Assembly (NCBI GenBank): GCA_027348305.1
Contig: DAIEPS010000103.1
Coordinates: forward strand, 1 to 6,703
DNA length: 6,703 bases
Direction: 5' to 3'
Source: Anaerolineaceae bacterium
Lineage (GTDB): Bacteria; Chloroflexota; Anaerolineae; Anaerolineales; Anaerolineaceae
The position numbers and the translations under genes were made by a program. The first letter of the stretch is position 1. Every line of letters starts with the position of its first letter. Below, piece after piece: positions 1 to 6,002 of the stretch. A model generated the notes under the pieces. That model ran no database searches and was not told the DNA's origin. It saw only the letters and a list, made by a program, of their open reading frames with translations.

Positions 1-552
1 CAGGATCGTGATGGTGATCTCACCTGGCGCAAGCACTTTCACCAGTCCAAAGTCGACCAGTTTCAAAACGCCGTTTGGTGTGAGTTTGAGGTTGCCAGGT
101 TTGATGTCACGATGGACGATGGGCGGGGTTTGATGATGCAGATATGCCAAGGCGTCAGCAAGTTGATTGGACCAATTTAAAACTTCACCTTCTGACAAGA
201 AAGTGCCTTTTTCTTTTGTTTCAACCATCAGGGTTCTCAGATCCTTACCCGGCACAAAATCCATGACCAGGTAGTCACGCTGCCCGATGGAAAAGAAATC
301 AGAGACTTTCGGCATGTTGGGATGATCAAGGCGGGCTAAAACGGTGGCTTCACGCAGGAATTGATCGCGCGCTTCTTTAATGAGATTGCCAGACAGGGTC
401 TTGTCGTGCTCCACTTCTTTCAAGGCGCATTGACGGCCTTCAAGACGAAGGTCATCCGTCAGGTAGATGGACCCCATGCCACCCTGGCCGATGATGCGCC
501 GGATTCGGTATCTTCCTCGTAATGTGTCACCTGCTTTCAGCGGGATCGGCAT
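1..552 (-). CDS. Serine/threonine protein kinase, N-terminal 184 residues (runs off left edge)
   Basis: Hanks-type protein kinase that would transfer phosphate from ATP to Ser/Thr of partner proteins. Reading the minus strand from ATG at 552 gives 184 uninterrupted codons to base 1. Visible landmarks: glycine-rich loop GQGGMG at residues 22-27, ATP-anchoring lysine in CALK (K45), helix-C glutamate E68, catalytic loop HRDIKPGN at 147-154 (D149 the catalytic base) and DFG at 167-169. All key residues are intact, so this is an active-type kinase, not a pseudokinase. The window ends inside the activation segment, so the C-lobe and any sensor or membrane segment are not visible. The start is supported by AAGGA 4 bases upstream and because the kinase fold begins at about residue 15. 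It is divergent from an FHA-winged-helix gene 78 bp away, a plausible phospho-partner. Substrate unknown. Confidence 0.95.
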   Translation of the reverse strand, partial: MPIPLKAGDTLRGRYRIRRIIGQGGMGSIYLTDDLRLEGRQCALKEVEHDKTLSGNLIKEARDQFLREATVLARLDHPNMPKVSDFFSIGQRDYLVMDFVPGKDLRTLMVETKEKGTFLSEGEVLNWSNQLADALAYLHHQTPPIVHRDIKPGNLKLTPNGVLKLVDFGLVKVLAPGEITITIL

Positions 553-556
553 TTTG

Positions 557-561
557 TCCTT
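557..561 (-). promoter_or_regulatory. Ribosome binding site of the kinase gene
   Basis: The minus strand carries AAGGA, preceded by an A-run, with 4 bases between it and the ATG at 552. It fixes the kinase start. Confidence 0.7.
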
Positions 562-603
562 TTTTCCCTCGAAATGGAGTAGCGTAAAATGAAATTATGT
601 ACT

Positions 604-609
604 ATTATA
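604..609 (-). promoter_or_regulatory. Putative -10 box of the kinase gene (TATAAT)
   Basis: A perfect TATAAT reads leftward, in the context GGTATAAT, about 52 bases before the kinase ATG. No convincing -35 hexamer is seen 16-18 bp upstream. The same bases read on the plus strand contain TATTAT (603-608), a candidate -10 for the divergent FHA gene, so two opposing promoters may overlap here. Inferred from sequence only. Confidence 0.5.
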
Positions 610-615
610 CCTGAT

Positions 616-619
616 GAGG
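616..619 (+). promoter_or_regulatory. Possible ribosome binding site of the FHA regulator
   Basis: GAGG lies 11 bases before the GTG at 631 and 14 before the ATG at 634. The spacing is long, so the site is weak, and it favours GTG over ATG. Confidence 0.4.
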
Positions 620-630
620 TATCCGAATAA

Positions 631-1338
631 GTGATGATCAAGACACCTGCAAAACCAATTTTGGATCGCCCAGATCCACAACTACGTCAGAAGGAATGCC
701 CCGTGGTGGTTGCCATTCAAGGACCGCTTGATGGAAGGCGTTGGGAAATTCAGGATGAGTTGATCATTGGCCGCGGAGAAGATTGCCATATCCAGATCGA
801 TGACCGCCAGGTTTCACGGCATCATGCCAGGATCAGTTTGATCGATGGCAAAATGATGCTTGAGGATCTTGCCAGCAAAAATGGCACTTTTCTGGCCGGC
901 AAGTTGATCACTGAGAACGTCCCCCTGGCGGATGCCGATATGTTCCAAATCGCCATTATTTATAAATTTGTGTTTTATTGCTCCGATGCCACCATGCCGA
1001 TGGAGGATTTGATCCCGCCTTTAACCGGCGGCGCAACCGGCCTGGTTGTGGATGAAAAATCCAGACGTGTATGGGTGCAAGGCAAAGAACTTACCCCCGC
1101 GCTTTCTGCCCCTCAATTTCGCCTGCTCGGTGAAATGGTTTCACACGCCGGCAGAGTGATCCCGCGGAATGAACTCATTCAAGCAATCTGGGCGGATGAA
1201 GAGGTGGAAGGCGTATCCGAACAGGCGCTGGATGCTCTGATTCGCCGGCTGCGGGACCGCCTGGCTGACCTTGACCCTGGGCATAATTACATTGTCACCG
1301 TCCGTGGCCATGGCTTGAGATTTTGCGAAAAAGAGTAA
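631..1338 (+). CDS. FHA domain / OmpR-type winged-helix transcriptional regulator
   Basis: A 235-residue soluble protein joining a phosphothreonine-binding FHA domain to a DNA-binding domain. FHA spans about residues 26-116 with GR at 47-48, SRHH at 62-65 and NGT at 84-86, the conserved phosphopeptide-contact motifs. A linker follows, then a Trans_reg_C winged helix at about 138-233, with the recognition-helix region EQALDALIRRLRDRL near 197-211 and a C-terminal wing hairpin (VTVRGHGLRF). There is no receiver or membrane segment. Mycobacterial EmbR combines the same domain types in the opposite order and is phosphorylated by a kinase (family knowledge); here the kinase gene is divergent and adjacent. 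Inference: it binds a phosphorylated protein, perhaps the neighbouring kinase, and controls transcription. An in-frame TAA at 628-630 rules out any earlier start; GTG 631 and ATG 634 are both possible. Target genes unknown. Confidence 0.93.
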   Translation: MMIKTPAKPILDRPDPQLRQKECPVVVAIQGPLDGRRWEIQDELIIGRGEDCHIQIDDRQVSRHHARISLIDGKMMLEDLASKNGTFLAGKLITENVPLADADMFQIAIIYKFVFYCSDATMPMEDLIPPLTGGATGLVVDEKSRRVWVQGKELTPALSAPQFRLLGEMVSHAGRVIPRNELIQAIWADEEVEGVSEQALDALIRRLRDRLADLDPGHNYIVTVRGHGLRFCEKE

Positions 1339-1361
1339 AGCAAAAAACTTATCATAAAAAT

Positions 1362-1396
1362 AAGAATCGGATTTCTCAAAAAGAAATCCGATTCTT
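1362..1396. terminator. Hairpin terminator between convergent genes
   Basis: A perfect 15-bp inverted repeat (1362-1376 with 1382-1396) encloses a 5-base loop. Read leftward it follows the CpXC stop codon and is trailed by a T-rich run (complement of 1353-1361), the classic intrinsic terminator layout. Read rightward it lies 23 bases after the FHA stop but the downstream T-tract is poor, so it is probably strong for the minus-strand gene and partial for the plus-strand gene. Confidence 0.85.
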
Positions 1397-1425
1397 GTAT
1401 TAAAGAATGTTATCCAAAATGGAGC

Positions 1426-2778
1426 TTACTTCTTTAGATTCTTTTCCATGTTGAAGCGCAGAGCCAATTTATAAACCGCTCTAAGAGAATCCACCAGTTC
1501 CGGCGATTGTTTACGGGCTTCCCCTTCGGTGATAATGGCATTGATGGCGGCCAGGAGTTGATCATTAACCATATCACTTTTTTCTTCAAGGATCTTCTGG
1601 CGCGCTGAATCGTCCTTGGTTTCAAGCAGACTCTGGATCAATTCGATCTCAGGGGGAGGGGCGCTTTCTTTTTCAACGATCGAGATCACCTTTTGGATCT
1701 TTTCAATACGTTCAAGATCACCTTTTTGATGGGCGGTTTCAAACTCGGATTGGAGAGCCTGGGTAAAGAATTCATCCATATCAGGGAGGTGCTTCTTGAC
1801 CGCTTCTTCCAGGTTGGGTTCCGCCATGATCTCATAAAGCAATTTGGCGCTGTCTGCCAGCCTGTTCTTCAGTTCCGTATCGATCTCACGGGTAATGTTT
1901 AAGAGTTTATCCCGCAGGTCGATCAGGGGTTGTTTTTTCTCTGCTGTTTCAGAATCGATCTTTTCGCTCAACAATTGGAAGAATTGGTAATCCAATCCAT
2001 TGCGGGCAAGGCTGACGATGGTAGTTAGGCTGCTGTCAGATTTCAAGCCGGCCAATGTATCCAGCAGAATTTCACGGGTCAGGCCATTCTTGCTGGCATC
2101 CTGCAGGGTTTTCAAAGCTGCCTGGGTCTCTTCGCTTTGGGCAAGCAGGGTTCTGCCAACTTCGGTTTCTTTGAGAAGCTGCATTTGAATTTCGTTAAGC
2201 AGTTGGACAGATTTCTCATCACCTTGCATCGATGCCGATTCCATCAATGTAGAAAGGATGGCAAAGAACGCGCCGTCAACCAGGGCTGATTCCTGCGTGA
2301 TGATGGTGGAACGGTCTTCGGGTTTAGGCGTGGTCAGCAGGCGTTGAATCAACCCGACCCGTTTTTGCTGGGCTTCGATCATCTCTTTGGTAATGCCGTC
2401 GGCTTCAAGGACCTTGTCGAGCAGCGTCTGGTAAGTGAACATGGTTTGTGGCTGGAATAAATAACCTTTGCGTTTTTCAGCAGGCAGGGCGTTGACGACC
2501 TGGTTGATCAAGGGACCGATCTGCTTTTCTTGTTCGTTGACGGGCAAGCCCAGGTCAGGCGGGAAGAAGGTCAGCAGCAATTCCTTGGAGGGGTCATGAT
2601 AGACGATCGGAGTGCTCATCATGCCTTCATAACCACAGGCCTGGCAGCGCGCCACGTTGGTGGAGCGGCTCATCAGTTTTTGTTTGGCAGTGGGATCTGT
2701 ATTTGTATCAAAAAGTTGTTGTACCTCGGCAAGGATCGGCTGCCGGCAGCGGGGACAGGAAGTTTGAATTTTCGCCAT
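1426..2778 (-). CDS. CpXC-domain protein, function unknown
   Basis: A 450-residue, apparently cytoplasmic protein. The N-terminal ~130 residues match the CpXC family (recognised by pattern): CPRC at 8-11 and CQAC at 45-48 form a likely zinc-binding four-cysteine knuckle, followed by the typical YHDPSKELLLTFFPP strand near 60-74. From about 130 to 450 the sequence is charged and helix-rich (many E, K, Q, L), with several possible coiled-coil segments and no catalytic motif I can name. There is no signal peptide or membrane helix. CpXC is an uncharacterised domain, so no reaction should be assigned; the long helical C-terminal part suggests a scaffold or protein-interaction role (inference). 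AAAGG 7 bases before the ATG supports the start. The gene follows the histidine kinase on the same strand after 80 bp containing a promoter-like motif, and ends at a strong hairpin. Confidence 0.85.
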   Translation of the reverse strand: MAKIQTSCPRCRQPILAEVQQLFDTNTDPTAKQKLMSRSTNVARCQACGYEGMMSTPIVYHDPSKELLLTFFPPDLGLPVNEQEKQIGPLINQVVNALPAEKRKGYLFQPQTMFTYQTLLDKVLEADGITKEMIEAQQKRVGLIQRLLTTPKPEDRSTIITQESALVDGAFFAILSTLMESASMQGDEKSVQLLNEIQMQLLKETEVGRTLLAQSEETQAALKTLQDASKNGLTREILLDTLAGLKSDSSLTTIVSLARNGLDYQFFQLLSEKIDSETAEKKQPLIDLRDKLLNITREIDTELKNRLADSAKLLYEIMAEPNLEEAVKKHLPDMDEFFTQALQSEFETAHQKGDLERIEKIQKVISIVEKESAPPPEIELIQSLLETKDDSARQKILEEKSDMVNDQLLAAINAIITEGEARKQSPELVDSLRAVYKLALRFNMEKNLKK

Positions 2779-2785
2779 GATCAGA

Positions 2786-2790
2786 CCTTT
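2786..2790 (-). promoter_or_regulatory. Ribosome binding site of the CpXC gene
   Basis: AAAGG on the minus strand, 7 bases before the ATG at 2778, the usual spacing. It supports the chosen start immediately before the CPRC motif. Confidence 0.65.
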
Positions 2791-2809
2791 TTTGTTAGAA
2801 ATAATATAC

Positions 2810-2832
2810 CAGCCGATTATACCATCCGGCTG
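2810..2832. repeat. Inverted repeat CAGCCG-N11-CGGCTG around the -10 motif
   Basis: CAGCCG (2810-2815) and CGGCTG (2827-2832) are perfect inverted copies separated by 11 bases that contain TATAAT on the minus strand. It could be an operator over the CpXC promoter, or a weak hairpin after the histidine kinase stop. A separate 10-bp palindrome CCCTTAAGGG lies at 2842-2851. Confidence 0.45.
2816..2823 (-). promoter_or_regulatory. Putative extended -10 promoter of the CpXC gene
   Basis: The minus strand reads TGGTATAAT (2816-2824), a perfect -10 hexamer with the TGn extension, about 38 bases before the ATG. A second -10-like TATATT occurs at 2803-2808. No good -35 is present, as is tolerated in extended -10 promoters. 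It sits in the loop of a 6-bp inverted repeat (2810-2832). This would let the CpXC gene be transcribed independently of the aminotransferase-kinase pair. Confidence 0.5.
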
Positions 2833-2858
2833 AAGGTTAAGCCCTTAAGGGAATTTGC

Positions 2859-4418
2859 TTATGCGTCAGGAGCGATGGGCAAGGAGAAGCAGATACAGGC
2901 TCCCTTGCCTTTTTCTGGATCTATCCAGATGCGTCCCCCATGTGATTCAACGATGGCTTTGGCGAGGTAAAGCCCCAAACCGGCGCCTTTGGTTTGCTTT
3001 GTGGCATCAGGAGAACGATAGAAACGCTCAAACACAAAGGGGGCATCATTCGGATCAATGCCGGGGCCTTCATCACTAACGCAGACAATGATATTTTCAC
3101 CGCGTACTTCGGCGGTGATCTCGATCTTGCCTTTGGGCGCATACTTGATGGCGTTCGACACCAGGTTAGAGATCAGTTGATTGATGCGGATCTCATCTGC
3201 AACGATGACGGGCAGATCATCAGGCACTGTTGCGACGATCTGATGCATGGTGGTTTGGGTTTGAAGGCGTTCAGCCACCCTCTTGATCACTTGTGCCAGT
3301 TGAATATCTGTCTGTTTTAAGCTGAAGCTGTTCGTCTGCAACCGGGTGGCATCCAACAAATTCTCAATATAGATCGCCAGGCGATCGGCTTCTTCTTCAA
3401 TGATCTGGAGGCTTTCATCCACGATTTTGCGGTCCCAGCGGGCGTCTTCACGCCGCAGGGTGCCCACATACCCCTTGATGAGGGCTACAGGCGTTTTTAA
3501 TTCGTGGCTGACCACCGAGATAAAAGTGGTCTTCATTTCATCAGCCTGCCTGAAGCGGGTAATGTCTCGCACGGTGGTGATGATGTTGAGCAGGTTGCCT
3601 TCACTGGTCAACAGCGGGGCGTATGTGATGCCCACGGGCAGCGGTGTGACTGCCCCAGGCCGGAGGATATCGCCTTCGACGTAGAGGGTGGCATTGGGGG
3701 TTAACGGCCAGCCGCCAGCCACGGCTTCAGACAGGGTCATGTCGTGGGGTTTCTTGGTCCAATGAATGATCTCATCATGGTTTTTTGCAACGATATCTTG
3801 AACCGGGGTGCCTATCATAAAGCTGAAAGCAGGGTTGGCGCGTTCAACCGTCAGGTCACTGGTCAGGATGAGTATGCCGTCCGCAGCGGAATCCAACAGG
3901 GCGGTCACCCTTTTTCGGTCATATTCCACCTGGGCATAAAGTTGAGCATTCTTGACTGCGATGGCTGCCTGGTTGGCAAAACTTGAAAGCAGGCTTTTAT
4001 CATCGGCGGAAAACCCTGAATACTCTCTAAAGACGAAAATTGCTCCAAGCACTCTTTGACCGGTGATCAGAGGGAGGCCTACGCTGCTTAATCGTCCAAG
4101 GCTGACGGCCTGCGTGAATTTGTTCAGGATCTGGTTGATGATCATCAACTCAGAATCCTGTGGGTCTTCATATTCTGGGATTTGGGCAAGCTGGGGTTCG
4201 AGGTATTTCAAGAAAGCTGCAGGCAGCCCGGTGGAGATTCGGATCTGCCATCCTTCGGTGCGGGTGCGTAAGGCGATGATGCCTGCCTGACCAGCCAGCA
4301 TTTCAAGGGATATTTGCAAAATACGTTCCAGGAGCTTGTCATAGTCAAGCTCCTGGGTAAGTGCGCGAGAGATTTCCAGCAGGTAATCCCGCTGGCGGAC
4401 CCTGAAATCAGGAAGCAT
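2859..4418 (-). CDS. GAF-PAS sensor histidine kinase (orphan, soluble)
   Basis: A 519-residue two-component sensor kinase. Order: short N-terminal helix, GAF domain about 22-160, PAS domain about 168-285 (entering at LLDSAADGILILTSD), HisKA dimerisation domain with the phospho-accepting histidine H305 in SHELKTP, and HATPase_c with N-box N418/N422, G1 box DEGPGI at 449-454, F box FERFY at 463-467 and G2 box GAGLGL at 478-483. All catalytic motifs are present, so it should autophosphorylate. No transmembrane helix is seen, so it probably senses a cytoplasmic cue through GAF/PAS; the ligand cannot be read from the sequence. No response regulator lies nearby. ATG at 4418 is 6 bases past the aminotransferase stop and its likely ribosome site (AAAGG) lies inside that gene's end, pointing to translational coupling. 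Confidence 0.96.
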   Translation of the reverse strand: MLPDFRVRQRDYLLEISRALTQELDYDKLLERILQISLEMLAGQAGIIALRTRTEGWQIRISTGLPAAFLKYLEPQLAQIPEYEDPQDSELMIINQILNKFTQAVSLGRLSSVGLPLITGQRVLGAIFVFREYSGFSADDKSLLSSFANQAAIAVKNAQLYAQVEYDRKRVTALLDSAADGILILTSDLTVERANPAFSFMIGTPVQDIVAKNHDEIIHWTKKPHDMTLSEAVAGGWPLTPNATLYVEGDILRPGAVTPLPVGITYAPLLTSEGNLLNIITTVRDITRFRQADEMKTTFISVVSHELKTPVALIKGYVGTLRREDARWDRKIVDESLQIIEEEADRLAIYIENLLDATRLQTNSFSLKQTDIQLAQVIKRVAERLQTQTTMHQIVATVPDDLPVIVADEIRINQLISNLVSNAIKYAPKGKIEITAEVRGENIIVCVSDEGPGIDPNDAPFVFERFYRSPDATKQTKGAGLGLYLAKAIVESHGGRIWIDPEKGKGACICFSLPIAPDA

Positions 4419-4424
4419 AAAGTA

Positions 4425-5786
4425 TTAGCCTTTTTCGACGGCGATGTCTTTATATTCATTTACAAAGACATCTTCACTTTCTGCAATTGTAATGGCTTCT
4501 TCAAGAATTTGTAACCCGTTTTCGGCTTCTGCCTGTGTGATGCACAGGGCAGGTGAAATGCGCAAAACACTGCGTCCGCAGCCCAGGGTCAAAAGACCCC
4601 GTTCGAAAGCCAGGTGTTCGATGCGGTCACGCAGTTTTGTTGCAGGGGTCTTTGAAACCTGGTTCATGACGAATTCAACCCCGATCATCAAACCGATGCC
4701 CCTGACCGAACCAATGCACGGATGACTTTGTTTGATGGTTTCGAGGCGGTCCAAGATGTAGCGCCCGACAATGGCGGCGTTATCCAGGTATTCGTTCTCG
4801 ATCAAATCAAGCGTCGCCAGAGCGGCTGCGCAGGCCAGGGGATTGCCCCCGTAGGTGTTGCCGTGTGAGCCTTTAGGCCAGGTGGCAATTGATTTTCTGG
4901 CGATCATGGCGCCGAGAGGCATGCCTGAAGCGATGCCTTTGGCGGTACACACAATGTCAGGTTCCACGCCAAAGTTCTGGATCGACCACCATTTGCCGGT
5001 GCGGCCCATACCTGCCTGAACTTCATCAACGATCAATAAAATACCGTTGCGGGTGCATACATCCCGCAATTGGATGAAGAAACCGTCGGGAGGGACTATA
5101 TATCCGCCTTCACCCTGGATCGGTTCAACAATGATGGCAGCCACTTCATCCGCGGGGACGGTTTTGCCGAAGATCTCTTCTTCAAGATAGCGGATGGTGG
5201 CTGAACCGACATCCTCTCCGGGCAGCATGTGCAGCACCGGCCGATAGGGGTCAGGGAAGGGGATATGGGTAACCCCGTTCATAAGCGGGGCAAAACCCCG
5301 GTGATAATGAGGTTTACTGGCAGTTAAAGTAACGGCACCGTAGGTTCTGCCATGAAAACCGCCCAGGAACCCGATGAATTGGGATCTCCCTGTGTGATAA
5401 CGGGCCAGTTTCAAGGCAGCTTCAACGCTTTCAGTGCCGGAATTTGTCATAAAAGAAATTGCATCTTCCTGAAAAGGAGCGATGAGATCAAGATATTCAG
5501 CTAATTCCACCCATTTGGGATGATAGAAGTCAGAGGAAATATGAATAAATTGTTCGGCTTGCTGTTGGATGGCTTTTACTACTTTGGGATGACTGTGACC
5601 TGTGGAAGTAACTGCGATGCCGGCTGCAAAATCTAGGAATTTGTTACCATCTACGTCCCATACTTCAACCCCGCGACCGTGATCAATGACGAAGGGGTAG
5701 GCACGCGGATAAGACGGAGAAATGACTACCTGATCACGCTCAATGAGACGTTTTGCTATTGGCCCTGGTAAGTTTAGCGGTTTCAC
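4425..5786 (-). CDS. Class III PLP-dependent aminotransferase (acetylornithine/GABA aminotransferase-like)
   Basis: A 453-residue, full-length fold-type I enzyme of the class III (omega) aminotransferase family; a cytoplasmic PLP enzyme. Seen: SGTE at 116-119 (phosphate contact), FHGRT at 144-148 (ring stacking), EPIQGEGGY at 221-229, DEVQAGMGRTG at 254-264 with D254 for the pyridine nitrogen, the Schiff-base lysine K283 in TAKGIASGMPLGA, TYGGNP at 311-316 and carboxylate-binding R409 in LRISPAL. The opening (PGPIAKRLIERD, then a VWDVDGNKFLDF block) resembles GabT-like enzymes of Chloroflexota and also Thermococcales amino-acid racemases in the same family. Substrate is therefore open: 4-aminobutyrate, ornithine/acetylornithine, lysine or a racemase activity. 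The start is GTG at 5786, fixed by a strong AAGGAGGTG 4 bases upstream. First gene of an operon with the histidine kinase. Confidence 0.93.
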   Translation of the reverse strand: MKPLNLPGPIAKRLIERDQVVISPSYPRAYPFVIDHGRGVEVWDVDGNKFLDFAAGIAVTSTGHSHPKVVKAIQQQAEQFIHISSDFYHPKWVELAEYLDLIAPFQEDAISFMTNSGTESVEAALKLARYHTGRSQFIGFLGGFHGRTYGAVTLTASKPHYHRGFAPLMNGVTHIPFPDPYRPVLHMLPGEDVGSATIRYLEEEIFGKTVPADEVAAIIVEPIQGEGGYIVPPDGFFIQLRDVCTRNGILLIVDEVQAGMGRTGKWWSIQNFGVEPDIVCTAKGIASGMPLGAMIARKSIATWPKGSHGNTYGGNPLACAAALATLDLIENEYLDNAAIVGRYILDRLETIKQSHPCIGSVRGIGLMIGVEFVMNQVSKTPATKLRDRIEHLAFERGLLTLGCGRSVLRISPALCITQAEAENGLQILEEAITIAESEDVFVNEYKDIAVEKG

Positions 5787-5790
5787 AACA

Positions 5791-5799
5791 CACCTCCTT
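5791..5799 (-). promoter_or_regulatory. Strong Shine-Dalgarno of the aminotransferase (decides GTG start)
   Basis: AAGGAGGTG on the minus strand is a near-complete match to the 16S anti-SD tail. The AGGAGG core is 6 bases before the GTG at 5784-5786. It validates the non-ATG start and implies high translation. Confidence 0.85.
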
Positions 5800-5850
5800 A
5801 AAAATAGAATGGTTGGATGCGAAGACTAACTTCAGCAACTTGGCGATATT

Positions 5851-5875
5851 TACTTGTTAATTAGTGGCTCAAGTA
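5851..5875. repeat. Inverted repeat TACTTG-N13-CAAGTA, possible operator
   Basis: Perfect 6-bp arms at 5851-5856 and 5870-5875, spaced 13 bases. It lies just downstream of the leftward -10 box, covering the expected start of the aminotransferase transcript, where a repressor dimer or an mRNA 5' hairpin could act. Short, so chance occurrence is possible. Confidence 0.35.
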
Positions 5876-5880
5876 TATTA

Positions 5881-5889
5881 ATTATACCA
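5881..5889 (-). promoter_or_regulatory. Putative extended -10 promoter of the aminotransferase-histidine kinase operon
   Basis: The minus strand reads TGGTATAAT, a perfect -10 with the TGn extension. The expected start is near 5874, giving a leader of about 88 bases. The -35 region is poor. It shares ATGGTATAAT with the CpXC promoter candidate. Confidence 0.6.
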
Positions 5890-5964
5890 TGAGGGGCTTG
5901 TGAGCATTTAGCGCGCAAGGGGTCGCCGAGGGGGTAAAAAGTTGTGATGGTTATACATGTTTTG

Positions 5965-5993
5965 TTGACGCAAGGTTAAAAGACTGCTATTAT
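5965..5993 (+). promoter_or_regulatory. Sigma-70-type promoter of the YvcK-like gene
   Basis: TTGACG (5965-5970), a 17-bp spacer and TATTAT (5988-5993), with TG at 5985-5986 forming an extended -10. This is the best promoter in the window. Transcription would start at about 5999-6001, only 2-4 bases before the ATG at 6003, so the message looks leaderless. Confidence 0.75.
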
Positions 5994-6002
5994 AAAGAGC
6001 GT

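Noticed and set aside
2530..2970. A plus-strand open frame of 146 codons
   Set aside because: It is antisense to the CpXC and histidine kinase genes, crosses their spacer and shows no domain or ribosome site.
5787..6002. Riboswitch or small RNA in the 216-bp divergent spacer
   Set aside because: Only short dyads and promoter motifs are visible; I see no known riboswitch core or terminator-antiterminator arrangement.
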